Part shown: positions 35,968 through 46,273 of the stretch, piece by piece | How the letters are laid out: each line of letters begins with the position of its first letter | Numbering within the stretch: position 1 is the stretch's first letter | Source of the DNA: Bromus sterilis | Lineage: Eukaryota; Streptophyta; Magnoliopsida; Poales; Poaceae | Assembly: GCA_950022295.1 (NCBI GenBank) | Contig: OX465597.1 | Location: forward strand, 262,633,016-262,697,015 | Reading direction: 5' to 3' | Length of the DNA: 64,000 nucleotides | Notes under the pieces: generated by a model | What the model was told of the DNA's origin: nothing | Seen by the model: only the letters and a program-made list of their open reading frames with translations | Databases searched by the model: none | Translations under genes and position numbers: made by a program

Positions 35968-36631
35968 ATGTCTCCCAAGCGCCGCACTCGTGGTGCCTAC
36001 GGTGGTGCTTCTCGTGGCGTTGCTAGCCGAGGCCGCCGCGGTCGTGGTTCTCGTTCTCCCCGTTCTTTACGCTGCTGGCGAGGGCGCGGTGGCTCTACAG
36101 TGGTTGTTACTGCTGATGCTGTGGACGAGGGTGTCCGCGGCTATGATTTCCTTCTGCATGTTCTTTGCCGCATTGCTAGTCAGATTCCTCTTCCGTTTCC
36201 TTTTGCACCCGTTGTTTCTGAACTTTTCTTGAGGGGGTCTTTGGCTTCGGCTTCAAGGCTGCTCCCAACCCCCCTTGTGGGTAGAGCTCCAGGTTGAGAG
36301 CTCCTTCTTGGTTTTCTTGGGGGCCGGTTGGAGGGCATTTTCCCGTCAACTGAATCTATGCGAGGGTGATAGTCTCTGCTGTTGTTTTGATGGTGAAGAA
36401 ACTCTCACCATCCGTGCTTTTTATGTTGGCGGGAATCGTCTGGAGCCTTGTTGGGAGGGCTAGAGTGGCGATGACTCTGGAGGAACAAGAGGTGATTCTA
36501 TTTTTTCTTCTGCCGGCGGCTCTCCTGCCGCGTCTCGTTCTGGCGACTCGTCGACTATAGGTGGTTCTAGCTACGCTAATTTTGAGCAGGACCCTGATGT
36601 CAAGCCGCCGGCCAAGCGGGTGCACCGGTAG
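35968..36631 (+). pseudogene. RG-rich/B3-domain accessory ORF, copy T2
   Basis: The start MSPKRRTRGAYGGASRG leads into an RG-rich segment (GRRGRGSRSPRS), then FLLHVLCRIASQIPLPFPF. After a frameshift near 36235 (run of G) the B3-like part follows in another frame: LWLRLQGC, FLVFLGAGWRAFSRQLNL, CEGDSLCCCFDGEETLTIRAF, i.e. the W-x-x-F....L..GD.....DG...l.i..F pattern typical of the second half of plant B3 DNA-binding domains. A TAG at 36461 precedes a Ser/Gly-rich polar tail ending at 36631. Clearly homologous to the ORF at 60325-60945. I assign it to a Tat-lineage retroelement fragment by that similarity and the adjacent tandem repeats; no pol is attached here. Confidence 0.72.
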
Positions 36632-36780
36632 GACAAGACCAACAAGCTCAATCATAAGTCGAGCTTCACCACGTAGGCTTAGGGTAGATTTTCCCTTTAT
36701 CTGTGATGATGCTCGTCAATATGTGGGCGAGTGCCAATTATCTCAGCATGGGCACACATGTAGAAGTCGTAATTCCTTGT

Positions 36781-36925
36781 AATGCTTGGCCTTGTACTCC
36801 TTTTGATTGTAGAGAAATCACTTTTTAATGCTTGGCCTTGTATTCCTTTTGATGTAAGAAATCACTTTTTAATGCTTGGCCTTGTAATCCTTTTGAGATA
36901 GAGAAATCACTTTATAATGCTTCAT
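36781..36925. repeat. Tandem repeat, about 46-bp unit, 3 copies
   Basis: Units start at 36781, 36827 and 36871 with AATGCTTGGCCTTGTA and TCCTTTTGA, then GAAATCACTTT. A fourth copy starts and breaks off at 36918. Located downstream of the B3-like ORF, as is the repeat array at 61145-61390 in the other Tat element. Confidence 0.85.
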
Positions 36926-37288
36926 GTGATCAATATATTTGGAGATCCCTTTCTGGATTATTGTTGAGAGTGCTTCCTTCATCTTGCTTTATATGCTCGG
37001 GTCCATTAATATCGGGGGCGTGGCAGCGCTCCCGATGGGAGTAGCCCCCGAGGTTTCGGCCAATCGTTTGAGATTGGGCGAAGGCTATGTAGCTTTTTAC
37101 TGTCCTGGTGTGGGTGATTTTCGGGTGCTTTGATGCTTTTCTGCCGATCAATACTTGTTTTCCTTCAATGTTGTGGTCCTTCCTTGGGTCTTTGAGTCTC
37201 AGAGATTCTTGAGGAGCGAGGGTGCGTTTACTTGAACTCCAGAACGCTGGTGTATGTTCGTCGTCTGAGCGAAACATTACCTCAGGAA

Positions 37289-37509
37289 AAAAGGAAAGTC
37301 GCACTTGAGGCCCCGAGCCGTTTAGTGTAAGTGTCGCGTGGGTGGAAAAACGTCTCAGAAGAAAAAGGTAGAATCGCTCTCGTTGCGTAAGCAAAAGAAC
37401 GCCTCAGGGAAGAGGGTGAGTCCGCGCTCGAGCCCCCAAGTGCCAGTGTGTAAACGTCGCATAAGAGAAAGAACGCCTCGGGGGAGAGGGTGAGTCCGTG
37501 CTCGAGCCC
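37289..37509. repeat. Tandem repeat, about 80-bp unit, 2-3 degenerate copies
   Basis: Repeated blocks contain AAAGAACGCCTC, GAGGGTGAGTCCG and CTCGAGCCC, with AGTGTAAGTGTCGC / AGTGCCAGTGTG between. It ends where the S2 LTR begins at 37510. The AGCCCCCGAG motif at about 37041 resembles the AGCCCCCATGA units at 61145. Confidence 0.65.
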
Positions 37510-37829
37510 TGATACGTCCAAAACGTATCTATCATTTCTGCTTGCTCCATGCATGTTTTGTGTGATATTTCTATGATCTAGATACACTTTCATACACTTT
37601 TGATCATATTTGGACTAACCTATTAACTCAGTGCACCACAGTGCCAGTTCCTGTTTTCTGCAGTTTTTCTATTTCAGTTTTCCCCCATATAAAAAGTGCC
37701 AGAAAAATTCCGGGAAAAATATAGAAAAAATCAGCGTACAGGAAGCTTCGCGAAGAGCCCGAGTGGGGCCAGAGGGGAGCCAGGGTTGGCCCAGGCGGCC
37801 ACCCGGCGCAGCCCCACCCCTGGCCGCGC
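37510..37829 (+). repeat. Athila-like LTR fragment, type S2 (first 320 bases)
   Basis: Begins TGATACGTCCAAAACGTATC and is collinear with 57186 onward (TGCTCCATGC, CAGTGCCAGTT, CCCCTGGCCGCGCC). It stops at 37829, where family IV internal sequence starts without an LTR terminus, so the junction is a recombination or deletion point rather than a clean insertion. Confidence 0.8.
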
Positions 37830-38257
37830 CCTGTCGAATGCGTCCTAAGGTCATCAATGCGGCACGACTTCTTCCCACGCTCCAGTTTGGTGCTTTCACT
37901 GAGAAGTTAATTGGCTTGATTTTCCTTCCAAAGGTACGTCCTGGAATGTGAACTTGGACCTTCCAGCTCTTTGCTCCTGGTCCTGTAGTCATGAGTGTCC
38001 CGGTGAAACTAGGCAAGGCGATCTTCAAAAACTTCACGATCTCCATCAGGCTTTGTCCAAAAGGTGTGGTCTCATCAGGCTGAGCGAACTTGGTGATCGG
38101 CATCTATATTTGTAAGGAGAGAAGAGATTAGAAGTGAATAGGAAAGAGTATGAGAATCATTAGAACTGTAGAGGGTTTTTAAAATAAAGTTTTCATCCTA
38201 TGGCTTTTCCATTCCTAAGGTCACGTCCTACAGTCAACATGTGCTCTGATACCATCT
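37830..38257 (-). pseudogene. Duplicated 5' internal piece of family IV (accessory ORF N-terminus, primer site)
   Basis: By eye identical to 45846-46273 with an offset of 8016. It contains the first ~90 codons of the accessory ORF (start at 38103) and the primer site (38242-38254, minus TGGTATCAGAGCA). It lies to the left of the LTR at 38258, which therefore has internal sequence on both sides. Truncated on the left at the S2 LTR. Confidence 0.9.
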
Positions 38258-41098
38258 TGTAGCGACCAGATCCGAAGGGACCAAGTCTCTGTGCTTAATG
38301 TGCTAGTCCCTGGATCAGTTTGCTAGCACACACAGTACTCGATGAAATAACAGAAGTAAAACATGTCTTTATTACATCGAATGAAGTAAATATTACAATA
38401 ATAACATGGCTTAAGGCCATCTAATAAAATACTTGCGGAAGCTATAATAGTAGTAGTAGCGAGTCCATCCGACCCCACGGCAAAAGTTGAGTATAAGACA
38501 GCGACCTATTCGCACCTTACTCCTCGTCAGAACAATCTGCAACATGAATAAGTTACAGCCCCAAAAGGGGTCAGTACTTTGATCGTACGGCAAGCCATAT
38601 CACAGAAAGAAGTAAAAGCCCTGTAATACATGCAATTTGGCTGGTGGAGCTTCTACATTTATTTTTGCAAAAAGCTAATTTTTCCCTATAGAATAATAAT
38701 AACTAAGTTCTACAATAGCATACGATTGAGATGGGAAACCCCACTCAATCTATCCCAAAGTGATTAACCCAATAAATTAATTAAAGATGATGAGAGAAAT
38801 CAATATTTCCACAACTAGTTGCTCAAATTGTCCATAACCGGGGACACGGCTAATCGATTAGTTTTACACTCTGCAGAGGTTTGTGCACTTTTCCCCACAA
38901 GACTCGATCGCCTCCTTTGTAGTTTGTCACACTGCATGGTGTATGAGAACTGGAAGATCGAGACATGGTCTTTCAGAAGAGTTTCCCTTACTCCGGTAGC
39001 ACCCATCCCACCTATTCACATCTACTTTCGTAGCGCTACCTAGTAAGAGTCCCTACAACTGATCAACCAAGCCAAAGCCCATAGTAGCTTGTGGCTGCAC
39101 ACGTAAGCTTCTAGGTATGTCAATACAAACAGTCCCTTTGAGCCTGGGTGGCTTTCCGCAGTCATCACTGGCCACCTCCAGGATGCTCGCAACCATCCCA
39201 CCCAGGTAGTTCATTAACTTTATCTTGGTCCTAATTACTACATTATCACTCATACCTCATAATGATTCACTTCCCAATCCACGTCTACTTAGCATAGCAA
39301 TATTCTAGTATACGATGGTGACAATGATGTAAGGATCAGACCTACCTCAATGAACTACTGGGTGTAATAGCATAGCATAACCTATCATGCAATCTAAAGA
39401 TGAATAACTAATGCATTGAAAACATAGGTAATAGGGAGTATGGTCAAAGATATGACTTGCCTTGCTGTTGATTGCAGAACTCTAAAGATTGGTGGTACTC
39501 TGCTTCGCACTCCGGACAATCTATCGTGAGCAAACAAAGATACACACAATCAATACACAACCAAAAGCAAAACAATGTTCAGGAACTCCAAAATAAAATC
39601 CGAATAAAAGATTTTGCAAAAACAGATCAAGATTGTTTTTAAAAGTGGGTTGCAAAGTGTCTAAAATATAGGGTTTAGCTAGGGTTTTAGTTCGCAAAAA
39701 GAATTAATCAAATCCGAGTTGTAAAACAAAAGTTACGATCAACTAAAGTTGAAAATAGAATCTGATCAGATCTGAATATTTTTGAAAATAACAAAACAAA
39801 CTTTATGGTTGAACTGAAAAGAGGGCTTCGAAAGGAAACCGTGGGCTTTGGAATCACGCAAAACGGATCTACGAGTAAAAAGATATTACTAGAACAGTTT
39901 TGCATAGGATCTAGGAAATTTTTTTTTGATCGAACGGAAAAAAATAATTTTCTCAAAACTTGAATATTTAGAGGGTTTCAAAACAACGATTTGGCCGCTT
40001 GTTTCATCTAAAACGGAGCAACGGATAAAAAGTTACGGCGTTTTTACTAACCGCGACGTGTAGAATAGACGCGACGAAGACGACAACTCCGGCGATCTTC
40101 GGCGTCAACGAGGACGTCTAGTATGTAGGGCTTGATTAGAAGATCACAATGGTGGTGGTGATGATCTCCAACGTCGTCCGTACGGGCGTGGCAACGCGGT
40201 GAACCGAGCGCGCTCCGATGAACTCCCGCGGTACGCGTACAATTTGGGGATCAATCTTGTGCAAGAAAAGAAGAGGGAAAAAGATGTCAATTAGAAGCAC
40301 AACGAAGAGAAGAGTCGGTCTGCAGAATTTGGGGTCAAGGGAAGGCTCACCGGCGACGGGATCTACCGGCAAAGTCGAAATTTTTCGTCGAGATCTATCT
40401 CGAAATTGGCTCGATTTGGGACGGTTTGGGGCGAAATTTTGTGGGGAATCGGTGGAGGGGGTCATGGGGTATTTAAGGGACAAGATTTCGTGGGCAGGGG
40501 GCAATCGGAGTGGAGTCCCAAGCGGAGACGGTCGCCGGCGTTGCGCGTTACAGAGTCCGTTGTTGACTCTGCTTGTGTTCGTGTTGGAGAAGAAACCAGC
40601 ACAGGCACGCACGTGCCGGCTGGCTCGGCCGCTGGCCGCTCGGCCTGGCCTGGCCCGGCTGGCTAGCTCGGCCGGCCGGCCGGCCTGTTCAGTTTTTTTA
40701 TTTATTTATTTTCGCGAATTTTTTTTTAAAAAAATATAGAGGTATTTTTAATATAATAAAAATAGCCCCGAAAAAATAACATCTTATTTTTTTAAAATAA
40801 TAAAAATATGTAAAACGTAAGTACGTTTATATAAATATATACGTACTTTTTTTAATCTTCAAAGAGTTTTATAAAATAAAATACAAGTCGGAAAAATACG
40901 AAATAAATTTCTAAAATCTTAGAAAAACATAAATAATATTTTCAATAAGTTATTTATACAAAATAAAATACTAAAGAAAAACTTCATTCAATAAATTCAA
41001 ATAAGCTTCTCAAATAAGATCCAAAAATGCACAAAAAAAAATGATATGCATATGCTCTCTAGTAACTCATCCAAAATAAATAAATTTGGGATGTTACA
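38258..41098 (-). repeat. Family IV LTR, left copy (2841 bases)
   Basis: Plus-strand ends TGTAGCGACCAG and GGGATGTTACA. It serves both as 3' LTR of the main element and as 5' LTR of the partial copy on its left. Open frames in its GC-rich block (40136-40739, both strands) recur unchanged in the other LTR and are not supported as genes. Confidence 0.92.
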
Positions 41099-41115
41099 AA
41101 ACCTACCCCCCTTAA
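41099..41115 (-). other. Family IV polypurine tract
   Basis: Minus-strand AAGGGGGGTAGGTTT before the LTR. The pol stop codon (41112-41114) overlaps it, exactly as in family II. Confidence 0.87.
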
Positions 41116-44100
41116 GGTGAATCTCGCCCTCGAGATTCGGGTTGGTCAGCAAAAAGGTGTGGGTGATCCTGCTTGAGATCCTCTTCTCGCTCCCAAGTAG
41201 CTTCTTCCTCGGTGTGGTGACTCCATTGAACTTTGCAAAACTTAATAACCTTGGTACGAGTGACTCTGTCTGCCGTATAGAGAATCTTCACAGGCTTCTC
41301 CTCATATGTCAAATCACCTTCCAGCTGAATTGCCTCCAATGGCACGGTGTCTCTCAGCGGAATATTTGTCATCTCTGCATAACACTTCTTCAACTGGGAC
41401 ACATGAAACACATCGTGAACTCCAGACAAACCTTCGGGCAATTCTAACTTGTAAGCAACCTCTCCTTTGCGTTCCAAGACTTTATATGGCCCCACAAATC
41501 GTGGTGCTAACTTTCCTTTAACTCCAAATCTCTTAATGCCACGAAGCGGAGACACTCGAAGGTATGCTCTATCTCCCACTTCATACGTTACTTCCTTTCG
41601 TTTAGCATCGGCATAACTTTTCTGTCTTGACTGAGCTATCTTCAGCCTATCACGGATTAACTTGACCTTCTCTTCTGAATCCTTGATCAAATCTGGTCCG
41701 AATAGCTTGCGGTCTCCAACTTCATCCCACATTAACGGTGTTCTACACCTTCTTCCATACAACGCTTCAAACGGGGCCATCTTTAAACTGGCTTGATAAC
41801 TGTTGTTGTACGAGAACTCCGCATAAGGCAAATTATCATCCCAACTGGATCCATAATCCAATGCACAAGCTCTCAACATGTCCTCCAGAATTTGATTCAC
41901 TCTCTCAGTCTGACCATCTGTCTGTGGATGAAAAGCTGTGCTAAACTCCAGCCTAGTTCCCAAGGTTTCATGTAACTGATGCCAAAACTTTGAGGTAAAC
42001 TGCGTGCCTCTATCTGATACAATCTTCTTCGGAACTCCATGCAGACATACGATCCTGGTCATGTATATCTTAGCCAACTTAGCACTAGTATAGGTGGTTT
42101 TCACCGGGATGAAGTGAGCCACTTTGGTCAAACGGTCAACCACTACCCAAATAGAGTCATAGCCTGCTCGTGTCCTGGGTAATCCTGTGATAAAATCCAT
42201 ACCAAGTTTGTCCCATTTCCAATCAGGTATCGGCAAAGGTTGAAGTAATCCGGCCGGTTTTTGATGCTCCGCCTTCACTCTCTGACATACATCACATATA
42301 GCCACATACTCAGCAATAACCTTTTTCAACCTTGTCCACCAAAAACTTTCCTTCAAGTCCAAATACATCTTGGTGTTTCTCGGGTGTATTGAGTAAGGAG
42401 AATCATGAGCTTCTTGGAGAATCAACTTCCTGATCTCCGGGTCATTGGGCACGTAAATACGCTTCTCAAACCATAATGTTCCGTACTCATCTTCATGAAA
42501 TCCTTCTGCTTTTCCTTTCTCCATTCTCTCCTTGATATCTGCAATACCCTTGTCCAACTTCTGAGCTTCTCGGATCTTTCCCAATAACGTGGACTGAATT
42601 TCTAGTGTGGCGACATATCCTCGTGGAACAATCTCCATGCGAAGATCTCTGAGATCGTCACACAACTCCTGAGGTAAACCTCCTGCTATAAGGGTATTGA
42701 CATAACTTTTCCGACTCAGGGCATCTGCCACTACATTGGCCTTTACTGGGTGGTAATGCAATCTCATATCATAATCCTTGATAAGCTCCAGCCACCTCCT
42801 CTGCCTGAGGTTCAACTCCTTTTGCGTAAAAATATACTTTAAACTCTTATGATCCGTGTATACGTCACACTTGTTCCCAATAAGAAAATGCCTCCAAGTC
42901 TTGAGTGCGTGTACTACGGCTGCTAACTCCAAATCATGGGTGGCATAGTTCAACTCATGAGGTCGAAGCTGACGCGAGGTGTAACATACAACCTTTCCAT
43001 CTTGCATGAGAACGCCTCCGAGTCCTTGCCGCGAGGCATCACAATACACTTGAAAATCCTTGCGCACATCGGGCAAAATCAGCACTGGGGCTGTAACCAA
43101 ACGCTTCTTCAATTCCTGAAAACTGGCCTCACATTCCTCCGTCCAGACGAACTTGGTGTCCTTCTTCAACAATTCTGTCATAGGTTTGGCAATCTTGGAA
43201 AAACTCTCGATGAATCTCCTGTAATAACCCGCAAGTCCAAGAAAACTACGGATTTCACCAACGGATGTGGGCGCCTGCCATTCTGTGACTGCGTCAACCT
43301 TGGATGGGTCCACTGCGATTCCTTCGCCTGACACAACATGTCCAAGAAATCCCACTTCCTTCAACCAAAACTCACACTTACTAAACTTGGCATAAAGTTG
43401 ATGTTCCCTAAGTTTCTCCAAGACTAAGCGTAGGTGTTCTTCATGCTCCTCTTCATTCTTGGAATAAATCAAAATATCATCAATGAACACCACAACAAAT
43501 TTGTCCAAAAACTCCATGAAGACCTTGTTCATCATGTTCATAAATTATGCAGGGGCATTGGTTAGACCGAAAGACATGACTGTGTACTCATAGAGTCCAT
43601 ATCTCGTGGTGAAGGCGGTCTTGGGTATATCCTTCTCACGGATCTTCAACTGGTGATATCCCGATCGGAGATCGATCTTGGAAAACACACTAGCTCCTTC
43701 CAACTGGTCAAACAAATCATTGATCATCGGTAGTGGATACTTGTTCTTGATAGTCACCTCGTTCAACGAGCGATAATCCACGACCATCCTTAGAGATCCA
43801 TCCTTCTTCTCCACTAAAAGTACTGGGGCTCCCCAAGGTGATGAACTCGGGCGAATATACCCTTTCTCCAATAACTCTTTAATTTGCTTCTTAATTTCCT
43901 CTAAGTCATTTGCGGGCATTCTATACGGCCTTTTGGATATAGGTCCGGTGCCTGGCAATAACTCGATCAAAAACTCAATATCCCGGTCCGGTGGCATTCC
44001 GGGCAACTCCTCCGGGAATACGTCAGGGTACTCCTTGACTATCGGCACTTCCTCCAGGCTAACCCACTTAAGAGAATATACCTGGGTCCTTCTAAACTTG

Positions 44101-44466
44101 TGCTTGGTCACATACTTGATCTTCTTCCCCTCGGGTGTGGTGAGAGAGATTGATCTTCCCTCACAGTCAATGTTGCCTTTATACTTCGACATCCAATCCA
44201 TACCTAGGATTACATCCAAACCTTGGGACTTCAAAATTATCAGGTCTATGGGGAAATCATGATTGCCAATGGCGAGGCTCAACTGGGGACAACCTAAACC
44301 TGCCATCATCTCGGCTCCCGGGGAACTTACTAAAATTGGTACACTAAGGGTCTTGGTAGAAAATCCATACTTATCCACAACTACCCTTGATATGAATGAA
44401 TGTGATGCACCAGTGTCAAAAAGAACTAGTACTGGTCGAGAGTTTAGAAAAAACTTACCAAACACT
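41112..44466 (-). pseudogene. Family IV protease-RT-RNase H-integrase-chromodomain, one stop
   Basis: Domains: protease VLFDTGASHSF (about 44405-44440) with the catalytic Asp; RT with SSPWGAPVLLVEKKDGSLRM and VVFIDDILIYSKN (about 43463-43500); RNase H with VYCDASRQGLGGVLM and TDHKSLKYIF; integrase zinc finger (SIHP ... CDVC, about 42290-42410), MDFITGLP, SDRGTQFTS, QTERVNQ; the GKLAPRFVGPY and VHDVFHVSQLKK linker; chromodomain to EEATWEREEDLKQ (about 41130-41290). Only one lesion is seen: TAA at 43542-43544 just after FGLTNAPA in the RT, replacing the aromatic codon of relatives in the same frame. All catalytic residues I can check are present. Together with the gag deletion the copy is not autonomous. 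Confidence 0.92.
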
Positions 44467-45189
44467 GCATCGGGTTGTTCGTAGGCTTCCTCCACGTTGA
44501 CATGGTTCACTTGTCCCTTAGCAAAAGGGTTAGGCTTCTTATTTCCAGAACTCCCATTGCCATTCTTCAGCTCAGGACATTCATTGGAGTAATGCCCTTT
44601 GTTGTTGCATTTGAAACAGGTGATGTGACTTAGGTCCTTCTTCATGGGCGTAGATGGGTTGGACCGTTGCTGATTTCCATTTCCTCCATTGCCATTCCTC
44701 TGGTTTCCATGGTTGTGTCCATTGCCTCCATGCTGAGAATGACCTCCATGATTATGATGGTTGAGCCCTCCAAATTTATTGGGTCCTGCTCCACCATATC
44801 CTGAGAATGGTGCGGAACGGGGCTTCTGTTGAGTGCCAGATTGATACTTGCCCTGTCCGTACTTCCTCTTGCGATTCTCTCGCATATCTCACTTTCTCCT
44901 CATCAGTGCATCCAGCGGTTGCTAGCTTCCTTCCCATATTGCGGAGCCAGTCATCTGCAACAATCGGCTCCGGGCTGCTAGAGAACAAAGGTGGGTTCAA
45001 CCTTAGGAAACGGGTGAGGCTGTCTCCCAAAGGCGGTGGTGGTGGTGGGGCATTGTTGTTGTTGTTGTTGTTGTTCATGTTCTGCATCAAAAGCTGCATC
45101 ATCTGGTTCTGGGTCTGAAGCAACTTCTCTAAGCCGGGTGGAATTCCATTCCCTGATCCACTAGCAGAAGGGGCACGTCTTGGTGGCAT
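44467..45189 (-). pseudogene. Family IV gag with capsid core deleted
   Basis: Begins MPPRRAPSASGSGNG, then a Gln/Asn-rich stretch with an 8-Asn run, a poly-Pro run and ADDWLRNMGRKLATAGC. At about 44885 it jumps from EEKVRYA straight to MRENRKRKYG. By comparison with family II (FASHLLEGPAAAWWDNY through AIENRKRKY) about 115 residues of the Retrotrans_gag core are gone and the downstream frame is shifted. After the junction come a His/Gly/Asn-rich region and the knuckle CFKCNNKGHYSNEC (about 44580-44625). Without the capsid core no particle can form, so this young copy must have relied on another element's gag if the deletion predates its insertion. Confidence 0.88.
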
Positions 45190-45426
45190 CTGTCGGGTTA
45201 GAATAGATGAGGTTATAGAGAGAAAATAGGCCTAAGGGGGATAACACTACCCATATGCAACATGATAGCAAGAAATTTCAACCAATCACTCATTCAAATC
45301 AAGATTCCCACAATTAACTAAGATAGGCCATGTCACAAGAGTCGACATGGTAACTCTAAGAAAACTCTCAGATCGAAACTCTAAACGTTTAAAAAAGAAA
45401 AAAAAATCTATAATGGTGGTCTATGA

Positions 45427-46119
45427 CTAGTTTGAGTCGGAAGAAGAATCGATCATCAAGACATCATTTCCGTTTTCCTCTTCCTCTGACTGGTAATCCT
45501 CATCTTGGCTGACGAGGCATCCATCGGAGTGATCGTCCTGAATGTTTTCTCCTTGGTCAAGTTGTTCTTCTGCTTCCTCCAGCATGAGCTTCAACTCTTC
45601 ATTCCTTTCTTGTAGTGTGTCAATTTGCTCTTCATACACTTCACGAACTCTCTTAGCTTCCTCCTCCAAACCCTCAATAACGTCCATGAAATGAAGCATT
45701 TTTTCCTCCACACGTTGAACATATTCCCCCAAGTCTTGAATGTGGGATTCCATTGATGTATCCTCAACAGTGCGTACTAATTCTCCAGTATGATCTTGGC
45801 GTCCATACATCTCGAAGCGGGTTCCTTGAAGATCTGCGTGGTACTCCTGTCGAATGCGTCCTAAGGTCATCAATGCGGCACGACTTCTTCCCACGCTCCA
45901 GTTTGGTGCTTTCACTGAGAAGTTAATTGGCTTGATTTTCCTTCCAAAGGTACGTCCTGGAATGTGAACTTGGACCTTCCAGCTCTTTGCTCCTGGTCCT
46001 GTAGTCATGAGTGTCCCGGTGAAACTAGGCAAGGCGATCTTCAAAAACTTCACGATCTCCATCAGGCTTTGTCCAAAAGGTGTGGTCTCATCAGGCTGAG
46101 CGAACTTGGTGATCGGCAT
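45427..46119 (-). CDS. Accessory ORF before gag, family IV (intact, 230 codons)
   Basis: Intact frame between the primer site (139 bases upstream) and gag (start about 240 bases downstream). Residues 1-105 look globular (MPITKFAQPDETTPFGQSL, WKVQVHIPGRTFGRKI, LGRIRQEYHADLQGTRFEM). Residues ~130-185 form a heptad-rich coiled coil (VQRVEEKMLHFMDVIEGLEE, LQERNEELKLMLEEAEEQL). The last ~40 are strongly acidic and serine-rich (SEEEENGNDVLMIDSSSDSN). Homologous to the broken ORF at 22330-23051. No known family is recognised. Extra ORFs are known in plant gypsy elements, but I know of none described with this architecture. It could be a nucleoprotein cofactor of gag. Start chosen as the first ATG of the frame; 37669-38103 duplicates its N-terminus. 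Confidence 0.72.
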   Translation of the reverse strand: MPITKFAQPDETTPFGQSLMEIVKFLKIALPSFTGTLMTTGPGAKSWKVQVHIPGRTFGRKIKPINFSVKAPNWSVGRSRAALMTLGRIRQEYHADLQGTRFEMYGRQDHTGELVRTVEDTSMESHIQDLGEYVQRVEEKMLHFMDVIEGLEEEAKRVREVYEEQIDTLQERNEELKLMLEEAEEQLDQGENIQDDHSDGCLVSQDEDYQSEEEENGNDVLMIDSSSDSN

Positions 46120-46257
46120 CTATATTTGTAAGGAGAGAAGAGATTAGAAGTGAATAGGAAAGAGTATGAGAATCATTAGAACTGTAGAGGGTTTTTAAAA
46201 TAAAGTTTTCATCCTATGGCTTTTCCATTCCTAAGGTCACGTCCTACAGTCAACATG

Positions 46258-46270
46258 TGCTCTGATACCA
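46258..46270 (-). other. Family IV primer binding site
   Basis: Minus-strand TGGTATCAGAGCA, three bases from the 5' LTR at 46274. The duplicate lies at 38242-38254. Confidence 0.9.
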
Positions 46271-46273
46271 TCT

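Noticed and set aside
36930..37394. 154-codon minus-strand ORF
   Set aside because: Crosses tandem repeats of the Tat 3' region; no domain and no support from the second Tat element.
40136..40739. Frames of 158 and 173 codons conserved at 48152-48791
   Set aside because: Conservation is only that of the two LTRs of one young element; both strands are open and no domain is seen.
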